Below are positions 54,717 through 63,268 of a stretch of DNA of 64,000 nucleotides, in pieces. Within the stretch, counting starts at the first letter, position 1. The number at the start of each line of letters is the position of its first letter. Origin of the DNA: Thermohalobaculum sp963700775 (lineage in GTDB: Bacteria > Pseudomonadota > Alphaproteobacteria > Rhodobacterales > Rhodobacteraceae). Position numbers and translations under genes: made by a program. The stretch is taken from assembly GCA_963700775.1 (NCBI GenBank), contig CAVOYU010000008.1, forward strand, positions 1-64,000. Reading direction: 5' to 3'. The notes under the pieces are model-generated. The model saw nothing but the letters and a program-made list of their open reading frames with translations. It was not told where the DNA came from and did not search any database.

Positions 54717-55089
54717 ATGAAGATCGTATCTGTAGGGTTTTTGGCGATGACCCTGATCGCCGCATTCGCGGCCGGCCCGGCACTGGCCGATGGCGATGGA
54801 GAGAAGGTTTTCAAGAAGTGCAAGACCTGCCATTCGCTCCAGGCCGGCGACAACAAGGTCGGGCCCTCGCTTTCCGGAGTGACTGGACGGACCGCGGGTA
54901 CGGTCGAGGGCTTCAAGTATTCCGACATCATGGCGGCGTCAGGAGATCGTCTGGGACGACGCCAGCCTCGATCAGTATCTGGCCGATCCGAAGGGCTTCA
55001 TGCCCGGCAACAAGATGAGCTTTCCCGGGCTTAAGAAGCCCGAGGACCGGGCCGCCGTGATTGCATATCTCAAGGAGCCGCACGACTGA
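54717..55089 (+). CDS. Class I monoheme cytochrome c (c2/c550-like), one frameshift
   Basis: About 123 codons. Signal FLAMTLIAAFAAGPALA, heme site VFKKCKTCHSLQAGDNKVGP, SLSGVTGRTAGTVEGFKYSD; a frame change near 54945 gives IVWDDASLDQYLADPKGFMP and GNKMSFPGL (Met ligand), ending AVIAYLKEPHD. It is the typical soluble respiratory cytochrome c of alphaproteobacteria and may link the locus with the inner-membrane respiratory chain. SD AAGGAGACAGC before ATG. Confidence 0.88.
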
Positions 55090-55154
55090 CCGGCGCCGAA
55101 CCAACCTTCCGAGGCGGGACGCGACCCGAGACGGCAATGCAGGAGGGTGGGACA

Positions 55155-56429
55155 ATGCGTGACAAGTCGGGTAAGACTAATCGGGTGACGGGTGCGCCGG
55201 GCTCTGACTGGTCACGCGACGGGTACCGGAGCTATTTCGGCGACCGGCTGGGGGAGGTCCGGGCGGAGGGGCGCTACCGGGTGTTCGCCGAGCTGGCGCG
55301 CAGCGCCGGGAGTTTCCCCGCCGCCGAATTCCACGCGGCCGCCGGTTCCAGGCCCGTCACCATCTGGTGCTCGAACGACTATCTGGGCATGGGCCAGCAC
55401 CCGGAGGTGATCCGGGCGATGACCGAGGCCGCGGTGCGCTACGGCGCCGGGGCGGGGGGGACGCGCAACATCTCCGGCACGTCGCACCCGATCGTCGGGC
55501 TCGAGCGCGAACTGGCCGAGCTGCACGGCAAGCCGGCGGCGCTGGTCTTCACCTCGGGCTTCGTCGCCAACGAGGCGGCGCTGTCGACGCTGATCACCGG
55601 GCTGCCGGAATGCATCGTCTATTCGGACGCGCTGAACCACGCCTCGATGATCGCCGGCATCCGCAACAGCCGGGCCGAGAAGCGGCTGTTCCTGCACAAC
55701 GACCCGGCCGATCTCGACGCGCTGATGGCGGCCGACGACCCGGCCCGGCCGAAGCTGGTGGCGTTCGAGTCGGTCTATTCGATGGATGGCGACATCGCCC
55801 CGATCGCCGAACTCTGCGACGTGGCCGAGCGTCACGGGGCGCTGACCTATCTGGACGAGGTGCATGCGGTCGGGCTCTACGGCCCCCGTGGCGGCGGCGT
55901 GGCCGAGGCGCGCGGGCTGATGGGCCGGATCGACGTGATCAACGGCACCCTGGCCAAGGCCTTCGGGGTGGTCGGGGGCTACATCGCCGGGCCGGCCGAG
56001 CTGGTCGACTGGGTGCGCACGGCGGCGGCGGGGTTCATCTTCACCACCGCGCTGCCGCCGGCGGTGGCGGCGGCGGCGACCGCCTCGGTCCGGCACCTGA
56101 AGCGGGACGGCGCCATCCGCGCGCGCCATCAGGAGCGGGCGGCGCGGGTCAAGGCGCGGCTGTCGGCGGCGGGCCTGCCGGTGATGCCCTCGGAGACCCA
56201 TATCGTGCCGGTGCTGGTGGGCGAGGCGGCGCTCTGCAAGCGGGCGAGCGATCTCCTGATGGAGCGGCACGCGATCTACATCCAGCCGATCAACTATCCG
56301 ACCGTGCCCCGCGGCACCGAGCGGCTGCGGATCACGCCCACCCCGTATCACAGCGACGACATGATCGAGACGCTGGCCGCCGCCCTGACCGACGTCTGGA
56401 CCGAGCTGGGGCTGCCCCTCGCGCGGTGA
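55155..56429 (+). CDS. hemA: 5-aminolevulinate synthase
   Basis: 424 residues. TIWCSNDYLGMGQHPEVIRA, GTRNISGTSHPIVGLERELA, FESVYSMDGDIAPI, YLDEVHAVGLYGPRGGGVAE and the PLP lysine in INGTLAKAFGVVGGYIAGPA define ALAS. It condenses glycine with succinyl-CoA in the first step of the C4 heme pathway, limited to alphaproteobacteria and mitochondria. ATG 55155 behind GGAGGG. It follows the cytochrome genes directly and so can supply heme for them; the chromosome may carry another copy. Confidence 0.95.
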   Translation: MRDKSGKTNRVTGAPGSDWSRDGYRSYFGDRLGEVRAEGRYRVFAELARSAGSFPAAEFHAAAGSRPVTIWCSNDYLGMGQHPEVIRAMTEAAVRYGAGAGGTRNISGTSHPIVGLERELAELHGKPAALVFTSGFVANEAALSTLITGLPECIVYSDALNHASMIAGIRNSRAEKRLFLHNDPADLDALMAADDPARPKLVAFESVYSMDGDIAPIAELCDVAERHGALTYLDEVHAVGLYGPRGGGVAEARGLMGRIDVINGTLAKAFGVVGGYIAGPAELVDWVRTAAAGFIFTTALPPAVAAAATASVRHLKRDGAIRARHQERAARVKARLSAAGLPVMPSETHIVPVLVGEAALCKRASDLLMERHAIYIQPINYPTVPRGTERLRITPTPYHSDDMIETLAAALTDVWTELGLPLAR

Positions 56430-56488
56430 ACCGGGGTGGCTGACGATCGATCGGGATTTGCGCTGGAAAGTGGCCGGGCGGCCGGTCC

Positions 56489-57724
56489 ATGATCGGCGGC
56501 GCGGGCCGCGGAAACCGGGCCGCGGCGTTTTGCCGGGACTACGGGAACTATGGGGATCGGGGGGGACGGGAACTGACCGACAGCGATGCCATCGGCCCGG
56601 TCGCGAGGGAGACCGAGGTCGCCGTGATCGGCGGCGGGCTGGCCGGCATGGCGGTGGCCTGGGGGCTGGTCCGGCGCGGGCGGCAGGTGACGGTTTTCGA
56701 CGAGGGCGACCGTGCCTTTCGCGCCTCGCGTGGCAATTTCGGCCTGATCTGGGTGCAGGGCAAGGGCGCCGCCATGCCCGACTATTCGCGCTGGACCCAG
56801 CTCTCGGCGCGGCTCTGGCCGGCGCTGGCGGGCGAGCTGGCCGAGTCGGCCGGGGCGAGGCTGGAGCTGGCGCAGCCGGGCGGCATGAGCCTTTTCCTGA
56901 GCGAGGCCGAGGCCGAGGCCGGGGTGGCCCGGCTCGAGCGGCTGCGCGCCGCCCTCGGCGGCGACTATCCGTTCGAGTATCTGGGCGCCAACGCCGCGCG
57001 GGCGCTGCTGCCGGCGCTCGGCCCGAGGGTCGCCGGCGCGATCCACTGCCCGATGGACGGGCATGTGAACCCGCTCTACCTGCTGCGGGCGCTCCATACC
57101 GCTTTCGCACGGGCGGGCGGACGCCTGGTGAACGGCGCGCCGGTCGAGGGCGTCGAGCCGGGGGCGGGCGGGTTCCGCATCCGCCGCGCGGGCGGCGACT
57201 GGCGGGCGGGGCAGGTGGTGCTGGCGGCGGGGCTCGGCAATGCCCGGCTGGCGCCGATGGTCGGCCTCGATGCGCCGGTGCGGCCCGAGCGCGGCCAGAT
57301 CCTGATCACCGAGAAGGTGCAGCCGTTCCTGGGCCTGCCGCTGTCGCAGGTGCGCCAGGTCGGCGAGGGCGGGGTGCAGATCGGCGATTCCAAGGAGGAT
57401 GCGGGGTTCGACGACGGCACCGGGACCGAGGTCATGGCCCGTCTCGCCCGGCGCGCCACCCTGTACTTTCCGCTGCTCGAGCGGGTTAAGGTGGTGCGGG
57501 CCTGGGGCGCCTTGCGGGTGATGAGCCCGGACGGGCATCCGATCTACGACCGCTCGCGGGATTGCCCCGGCGCCTCGGTCGTCAATTGCCACAGCGGCGT
57601 CACCCTGGCGGCGGTCCATGCGCTGGTGCTGCCCGACTGGCTGACCGGCGGGGGCGGCGCGGACGTGCCCGGCTACATGGAGGTGTTCGGTGCCGAGCGG
57701 TTCCGGCTTCAGGCGACTGGATGA
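56489..57724 (+). CDS. FAD-dependent amino acid/opine oxidase, DAO family (HcnC/OoxB-like)
   Basis: About 390-411 residues. Rossmann FAD site EVAVIGGGLAGMAVAWGLVR, DEGDRAFRASRGNFGLIWVQ, PMDGHVNPLYLLRALHTAFA, and the C-terminal GVQIGDSKEDAGFDDG and YDRSRDCPGASVVNCHSGVT. This is the small catalytic subunit of the HcnABC / D-hydroxyproline or opine dehydrogenase type. Start uncertain: ATG 56489 adds about 40 residues, and no closer ATG is in frame. Confidence 0.82.
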   Translation: MIGGAGRGNRAAAFCRDYGNYGDRGGRELTDSDAIGPVARETEVAVIGGGLAGMAVAWGLVRRGRQVTVFDEGDRAFRASRGNFGLIWVQGKGAAMPDYSRWTQLSARLWPALAGELAESAGARLELAQPGGMSLFLSEAEAEAGVARLERLRAALGGDYPFEYLGANAARALLPALGPRVAGAIHCPMDGHVNPLYLLRALHTAFARAGGRLVNGAPVEGVEPGAGGFRIRRAGGDWRAGQVVLAAGLGNARLAPMVGLDAPVRPERGQILITEKVQPFLGLPLSQVRQVGEGGVQIGDSKEDAGFDDGTGTEVMARLARRATLYFPLLERVKVVRAWGALRVMSPDGHPIYDRSRDCPGASVVNCHSGVTLAAVHALVLPDWLTGGGGADVPGYMEVFGAERFRLQATG

Positions 57725-58016
57725 GGCGGGCGAAGCGGTCGCCCTCGAGATCGAGGGCGTCGCCGTCACCGCCCGCGCCGGCGACACGGTCGCCGCGGCG
57801 ATGCTGGCCGCAGGGCTGTTCGCAGGCCGCGACACGCCGGTCTCCGGCGCTCCGCGCGGCCCCTTCTGCATGATGGGCGCCTGCTTCGACTGCCTGGTCG
57901 AGATCGACGGCGAGCCGAGCCGTCAGGCCTGCATGACCCAGGTCGCGCCGGGAATGAGGGTGCGGCGCATGAAGGGCGCCCGCCCGCTGCCGGAGGGAAA
58001 CGCGGATGCGGGCTGA
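57690..58016 (+). CDS. (2Fe-2S) small subunit (HcnA/OoxC-like)
   Basis: 108 residues, GTG start. VALEIEGVAVTARAGDTVAA and GPFCMMGACFDCLVEIDGEP carry the plant-type C-x4-C-x2-C...C cluster, as in the N-terminal part of sarcosine oxidase alpha. Overlaps the DAO gene by 35 bp and the next gene by 11 bp. Electron-transfer subunit between the two flavoproteins. Confidence 0.85.
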   Translation: MPSGSGFRRLDEAGEAVALEIEGVAVTARAGDTVAAAMLAAGLFAGRDTPVSGAPRGPFCMMGACFDCLVEIDGEPSRQACMTQVAPGMRVRRMKGARPLPEGNADAG

Positions 58017-59421
58017 GGCGGATGTCGTCATCGTCGGTGCCGGGCCCGCGGGGCTCGCCGCCGCGGATGTGCTGGGCGCCGCGGGTTGCGAGGTGGTCCT
58101 GCTCGACGAGCAGCCCGCCCCCGGCGGCCAGATCTACCGCGGCATCGGCGCCGCGAGCCCGGCGCGGCTGCGGGTGCTGGGCGGGGATTATGCCGCCGGG
58201 CGGGAGTTGCTGGCGGCGCTCGACCGGCCCGGGGTGCGCTTCACCGGCGGGGCGGCCGTCTGGGAGGTGACGCGCGCGCGGGTGGTCTCGTTCTCGGTGG
58301 CCGGGTCGGCGCGGCAGATCGCGGCGCGGCAGGTGATCCTGGCCACCGGCGCGACCGAGCGGCCGGTGCCGTTCCCCGGCTGGACCCTGCCGGGCGTGAT
58401 GACCGCGGGCGCGGGGCAGATCCTGCTCAAGACCTCGGGCCTGCTGCCGCCCGCGCCGCTGGTGCTGGCGGGCAGCGGGCCGCTGCTGTTCCTGCTGGCG
58501 GCGCAATACCTCGCCGCCGGGCAGGAGATCGCCGCCATTGTCGAGACGACGCCGGCCGCGAATCGGTTGCTGGCGCTGCCGCATCTGGCCGGCGCGCTGC
58601 GGGGGCACCGGTATCTGCGCAAGGGCCTCGGCCTGCTCGCCCGCCTCCGCCGTGCCGGCGTGCCGCGTTACCGGGGCGCCGCCGGGCTGCGGGCCGAGGG
58701 GCGGGACAGGGTCGAAGCGCTGACGTTCACCGCAGGGGGCAGGGCGTGGCGTCTCGATTGCGCGGCGCTGCTCGTGCATTGCGGCGTGGTGCCGAACGTG
58801 CAGGCGACCCGGTCGCTGAACCTCGACCACGACTGGGACAGGCTGCAGCAGTGCTGGCGCCCGCGCCTTGATGGTTTCGGGCGCAGCGGGGCCGGGGGGG
58901 TCCTCGTCGCCGGGGACGGCGGCGGCATCGCCGGGGCCGAGGCGGCGGTCCATGGCGGGCGGCTGGCGGCGCTGGCGGCGCTGGAAGGGCTCGGGCGCAT
59001 CGATGGGGGCGAACTGGACCGGCGGGCGGCGACCGAGCGGCGGGCGCTCGACCGGCATCTGGCGGTGCGTCCGTTCCTCGATGCGCTCTACGCGCCCTCG
59101 CCGGAGTTCCTCGACCCGCCGGACGAGACCGTCCTATGCCGCTGCGAGGAGGTGACCGCCGGCCGGGTCCGCGAGTTCGCCGATCTCGGCTGCCTGGGCC
59201 CGAACCAGGCGAAGGCGTTCGGTCGGCCCGGCATGGGTCCCTGCCAGGGCCGGTACTGCGGCCTGACCGTCGCCTCGGTCATCGCGGCGCGGCGCGGGGT
59301 GCCGGTGGAGGAGGTCGGCTACTACCGGATCCGCCCGCCGCTGAAGCCAGTCACCCTGGGCGAGCTGGCGGCGATGGACCTGCCCGGCGCCGAGCTGGAG
59401 GCGGATGGCGGCGACCACTGA
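58006..59421 (+). CDS. FAD/NAD(P)-binding subunit with BFD-like Fe-S domain (HcnB/OoxA-like)
   Basis: 471 residues. FAD site DVVIVGAGPAGLAAADVLGA, ATGATERPVPFPGWTLPGVM, VVPNVQATRSLNLDHDWD and a C-terminal Fer2_BFD cluster: CRCEEVTAG, then GMGPCQGRYCGLTVASVIAA. Large subunit of the three-component oxidase that also includes cyanide synthase and opine oxidases. Substrate unknown; the downstream ABC importer is on the other strand. Confidence 0.87.
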   Translation: MRAEADVVIVGAGPAGLAAADVLGAAGCEVVLLDEQPAPGGQIYRGIGAASPARLRVLGGDYAAGRELLAALDRPGVRFTGGAAVWEVTRARVVSFSVAGSARQIAARQVILATGATERPVPFPGWTLPGVMTAGAGQILLKTSGLLPPAPLVLAGSGPLLFLLAAQYLAAGQEIAAIVETTPAANRLLALPHLAGALRGHRYLRKGLGLLARLRRAGVPRYRGAAGLRAEGRDRVEALTFTAGGRAWRLDCAALLVHCGVVPNVQATRSLNLDHDWDRLQQCWRPRLDGFGRSGAGGVLVAGDGGGIAGAEAAVHGGRLAALAALEGLGRIDGGELDRRAATERRALDRHLAVRPFLDALYAPSPEFLDPPDETVLCRCEEVTAGRVREFADLGCLGPNQAKAFGRPGMGPCQGRYCGLTVASVIAARRGVPVEEVGYYRIRPPLKPVTLGELAAMDLPGAELEADGGDH

Positions 59422-59505
59422 CGGAACGGGTCCGGCCGCGATGCCAGCGGGACCGCCCGCCTCCCCGAGCGCTCGGCCAGGCGCATCCCGCGGGAGGCGG
59501 ACGGA

Positions 59506-59519
59506 CTGATCTGAGTCAA
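59506..59519 (+). promoter_or_regulatory. FNR-like box upstream of the universal stress gene
   Basis: CTGATCTGAGTCAA differs from TTGAT-N4-ATCAA at the two outer-symmetric positions. UspA-type genes are common FNR/FixK targets in Rhodobacteraceae, which supports the call. Confidence 0.5.
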
Positions 59520-59576
59520 CGACAGGCTCTGCCCGCCGGCCTCAACTGAGAGGGTCAACCAGCGGGAGAACCGAAG

Positions 59577-59981
59577 ATGTACAAGACGATTCTGGTGCCG
59601 GTCGATCTCGGCCATCCGGAGGCCGGCAAGAAGACGGCGGCGATCGCCCGCAAGCTCGGCGGCGCGGGAGCCCGCATCGTGCTGCTGCATGTGGTCGCCG
59701 ATGTCCCGAGCTTCGTGACCGCCGAACTGCCGTCCGGCCTGATGCAGAAGAACGCCGAGCGCGCGCGCGCCACGCTGAAGGACATCGCCTCCGACATCGG
59801 CGCCGAGGCCGAGGTGCGCAACGGACACCCCTCGACCGAGATCATCGACAGCGCCAAGCGGCTCGGCGCCGACCTGATCGTCATCGCCTCACACCGCCCC
59901 GGCCTGCAGGACTACTTCCTCGGCTCCACGGCGTCTCGGGTGGTCCGCCACGCCACCTGCGCGGTGCTGGTCGACCGCTAG
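59577..59981 (+). CDS. Universal stress protein, UspA family
   Basis: 134 residues. MYKTILVPVDLGHPEAGKKT, VLLHVVADVPSFVTAELPSG and the nucleotide site GADLIVIASHRPGLQDYFLG, STASRVVRHATCAVLVDR. ATP-binding UspA of the UspF/G type. The last motif G-x2-G-x9-G-S is present in the form SHRPGLQDYFLGST. Likely induced at low oxygen through the upstream box. Confidence 0.9.
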   Translation: MYKTILVPVDLGHPEAGKKTAAIARKLGGAGARIVLLHVVADVPSFVTAELPSGLMQKNAERARATLKDIASDIGAEAEVRNGHPSTEIIDSAKRLGADLIVIASHRPGLQDYFLGSTASRVVRHATCAVLVDR

Positions 59982-60001
59982 ACGCGCGGCAGCCGGCGGG
60001 G

Positions 60002-60699
60002 TCAGGTCACCCTGGTGTGCAGGTCGCCCACGCCCTCCACATGGCCGTGGAGCACGTCGCCGCGCTTCACCGGGCCGACGCCAGAGGGCGTGCCCGACAG
60101 GATCAGGTCGCCGGGCATGCAGCTCGAACAGGCCGGAGAGGTAGGAGATCATCTCCGGCACCTTCCAGATCATGCTGGTTGAGATCGCCCTGCTGGCGCA
60201 CCTCGCCGTTGACCTTGAGCCAGATCGCGCCGTCCGATCGGGTGGCCGATCTCGGCGGCGCGGCACCAGTTCGGTGCAGGGCGCGGAATGCTCGAACGCC
60301 TTGCCGATCTCCCAGGGCCGGCCCAGCCTTCTTGCACTCGCCCTGCAGGTCGCGCCGGGTCATGTCGAGGGCCACGCCGTAGCCGCAGACGCAGTCCATG
60401 CGCCTTCGCCAGCGGGATGTCCTTGCCGCCCTTCGACAGCGCCACCACCATCTCGATCTCGTGGTGCACGTCGTTCGAGCGCGGCGGGTAGGGGAAGTCG
60501 CCGCCATCGATCACGCAGGTTGTCCGGGTTCTTCTGGAAGAAGAACGGCGTCCTCGCGATCCGGGTCGCCGCCCATCTCGATGGTGTGGGCGGCGTAGTT
60601 GCGCCCGACGCAGTAGATCCGGTGCACCGGGAAGACCGCGTCGGAGCCGCGGACCGGGAGCCAGTGGCCGCGCCGGCGGCGTGATCGACGATATTCCAT
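60002..60699 (-). CDS. Fumarylacetoacetate hydrolase-family protein, heavily frameshifted
   Basis: The whole protein is present, but spread over three frames: FPVHRIYCVGRNYAAHTIEM, IDGGDFPYPPRSNDVHHEIE, MVVALSKGGKDIPLAKA, CGYGVALDMTRRDLQGECKK, DGAIWLKVNGEVRQQGDLNQ, LILSGTPSGVGPVKRGDVLH and VGDLHTRVT. These are the FAH catalytic blocks (metal-binding H-H-E-x-E). Joins are mostly single extra bases near 60116, 60176, 60237, 60260, 60320, 60399 and 60515. Enzymes of this group cleave acylpyruvates. Last gene of the ABC operon. Confidence 0.8.
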
Positions 60700-60722
60700 G
60701 ATCGGGTCTCTCCGTTGGATGG

Positions 60723-61479
60723 TCAGTGCCGCGAGGCGGCGTAGTAGTCGACGCGGCGCTCGAGCCAGACGAGCCCCTCGTTGAGGACGAAGGCGAAGGC
60801 GAAGAGGATGAACAGCAGCGCCCAGAAGTGCTCCATCAGGAACTTGCCGGAATAGAGCTCGAAGAGCTCGCCGAAGCCGACGATCGAGACCAGGAGCTGG
60901 CCGATCACCACGCCCTTCACCGCGCGGATCATGCCGAGCCGGACGCCGGACAGGATCTCGGGCAGCGCCGCCCAGACATAGATCTGGGTGAACGCCTGCC
61001 ACTCGTTGGCGCCGAACACCCGCGCCATCTCGACCAGGGAGGGCGAGATCGACTTCACGCCGGCCCGCGCGTCGAGCACGATGATCCAGATCGCGAACAG
61101 CACGACGGTCAGCACGATGGTGGTGTTGCCGAGCCCGAACAGCACCATGATCACCGGCACCAGCGCGGTCAGCGGCGCCGAGAGGAACAGGTTCACCCAG
61201 GGCAGCGCGATGCGGTCGATGAGCTTCGAGCGGCCCATGGCGACGCCGAGCGGCACGCCGACGGCGATGGCGATCAGGTTGCCCATCAGGAAGGCCTTGC
61301 CGGTGATCACACAGCGCGTCGGCGAAAGTCGGGGTCGGCACGATCTCGACGATGCGCACGAAGATGCGGACGAGCGGCGGGATGACCAGGCTCGCGCCCG
61401 TCCGCCCGACCAGCTCCCAGACCGCCGCCCAGACCAGCAGCGAGGCGACCATCGGGATGCGGAAGCCGCCGATCGTCAT
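60723..61479 (-). CDS. ABC transporter permease, SsuC/TauC-like (one frameshift)
   Basis: About 252 codons. MTIGGFRIPMVASLLVWAAV, then after a frame change near 61312 VITGKAFLMGNLIAIAVGVP, LGVAMGRSKLIDRIALPWVN and the EAA loop EMARVFGANEWQAFTQIYVW (A-x-x-G type). BPD_transp_1 family of nitrate, sulfonate, taurine and pyrimidine importers. Two permease genes occur here, so the channel may be a heterodimer. Confidence 0.85.
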
Positions 61480-61486
61480 GGCTCCC

Positions 61487-62279
61487 CTACTCCAGATACT
61501 GCTTCAGGCCGTGCCAGATCTGCTCGACCGTATCGAGATAGGCCGGATCGCGGCGGATCTGCTCCGGGTCGCCGCTGCGCGTCGATCTCCGGCTCGACGA
61601 TCTGCGGAGACCCGGCTCGGGCGCTGCGACAGGAGCACGATCCGGTCCGAGACGTAGACCGCCTCCTCGATCGAGTGGGTGACGAACAGGAAGGTCTTGC
61701 GCTCCTGCGCCACCAGCTGCGAGCAGGTCCTCCTGGAACTTGCGCCGGGTCTGCTCGTCGACCGCCGAGAAGGGCTCGTCCATCAGCAGCACCTTGGCGT
61801 CGACCGCCAGGGCGCGCGCGAGGCCCGACCCGCTGGCGCATGCCGCCGGAGAGCTCGTGCGGGTAGGCGTTCTCGAAACCCTTGAGCCCGACGGCTCGCG
61901 ATATACTTCCCGGCCACCGCCTCGCGCTCGGACTTCGCGCGATGCCGCGCAGCTCGAGCCCGAAGGCGACGTTGCGCAGGACCGTCGCCCAGGGCATCAG
62001 CGCGAAGTCCTGGAACACGAAGGCGCGTTCGGGGCCGGGTCCGGTGACCGGTCGTGCCATCGACCGTCGACCGTCCCCCCGGTCGCCGGGATCAGCCCGG
62101 CGATGATCTTCAGCAGCGTGGTCTTGCCGCAACCCGACGGCCCGAGCAGCGTGGTGAGCTGGCCCTCGGGGAAGTCGAGCGAGATGTCGTTCAGCGCCTC
62201 GACGCCGCCGTCGTAGATCTTCGAGACGTTGCGGACGCTGACGATGGGCCGCGGCTGATCGGTGCCGGTGGCGCGTCAT
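61487..62279 (-). CDS. ABC transporter ATP-binding protein, TauB/SsuB-like, heavily frameshifted
   Basis: Fragments in different frames give RPIVSVRNVSKIYDGGVEAL, the P-loop region GPSGCGKTTLLKIIAGLIPA, Q-loop ERAFVFQDFALMPWATVLRN, Walker B KVLLMDEPFSAVDEQTRRKF, and the H-loop FLFVTHSIEEAVYVSDRIVL, ending YLDTVEQIWHGLKQYLE. ATG 62279 overlaps the permease stop (ATGA). All catalytic motifs are recoverable, so the gene is likely intact in the organism. Confidence 0.8.
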
Positions 62280-63091
62280 GCGATGCCTCGCTTCTCGGGC
62301 CGGAACAGGCGTGACCTCGATCCGTTCCAGCAGTTCGATGAACAGCACCGAGAAGACGATGATCGAGAAGATCGCGGCGTACATCTTCGGGTAGTCGGCG
62401 ATCGACTGGTTGTAGGTGATGATGTCGCCGATGCCGGTCGGCGTGATCAGCAGCTCGGCCAGGATCACGCCGATGAAGCCGGCGGCGCAGCCGAGGCGGA
62501 GCCCGGCGAAGATGACCGGGCTGGCCGCCGGCAGGATGATCTTGAAGACGAGCTGCCAGCGGCTGCCGAGGAAGGCGCGCGCCCATCTCGATCAGCGAGG
62601 CCGGCGTGTGGCGCACCGCATTCAGCGAGTTCAGCACGATGACCGGCATCGCCATGATGCAGACCGTCAGCACCTTCGACGCGAGGCCGATGCCGTAGGC
62701 GAAGGTCAGGATCGGGATCAGGGCGGCGAGCGGCGCCGACTGGGCGATGATGAAGACCGGCGCCCCCAGCCATTCGGCGAAGCGGTTGAGACCCATGGCG
62801 ACGCCGATCGCGATGCCGATGAAGATCGAGGCGATCAGGCCGATCACCAGGGGCTGCGAGGGTGATGCGGAAGGCTTTGAAGATGGAGCCGTCCTGCATC
62901 ATCTCCCAAAGCGCCGACATGGTCTCGAGGAAGGTCGGGAAGGCGGGGCTGATCGGCACCCGCCCGGCGTATTCCCAGGCGCCGAGCACGATCGCGACCG
63001 AGACCAGCCGCAGCACCAGCGGATGCCCGGCGACGTCCGCTGCCGAGGCACGGTCGGGCGTGGCGTCGATGGTTTCAATCCGTGTGGTCAT
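62276..63091 (-). CDS. ABC transporter permease, second copy, frameshifted
   Basis: MTTRIETIDATPDRASAADV, WEYAGRVPISPAFPTFLETM, then in other frames LIASIFIGIAIGVAMGLNRF, PLAALIPILTFAYGIGLASK, MPVIVLNSLNAVRHTPASLI, AELLITPTGIGDIITYNQSI and SIIVFSVLFIELLERIEVT; a last frame change gives LFRPEKRGIA and TGA at 62276. SsuC/TauC type, about 270 residues. First permease after the binding protein. Confidence 0.8.
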
Positions 63092-63221
63092 GCGGAGGGA
63101 TGATTCCGGAGATGATGCTCGGTGATCTTGCGTGGGCGGGTGCAATCGCCCGGATGGCCGGGCAGCCCGGGCCGGGTGACAGGCGGGGCAGGGGGTGCGC
63201 CTCCTGCCCGGAGAGCCGGAA

Positions 63222-63251
63222 CCGCGGGCCGGCACGCCGGCCGGCCCGCGG
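63222..63251 (-). terminator. Stem-loop between binding protein and permease
   Basis: ccgcgggccgg / ccggcccgcgg form an 11-bp stem with a short loop, about 20 bp after the binding-protein stop. No T-run. As in the liv operon, it probably lets the binding protein be made in excess over membrane components. Confidence 0.6.
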
Positions 63252-63268
63252 ATGTCAGCCGGCCAGCG

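Noticed and set aside
55212..57871. Two long minus-strand frames opposite hemA and the DAO gene
   Set aside because: They are shadows of canonical ALAS and FAD oxidase sequences; no independent start, ribosome site or domain.
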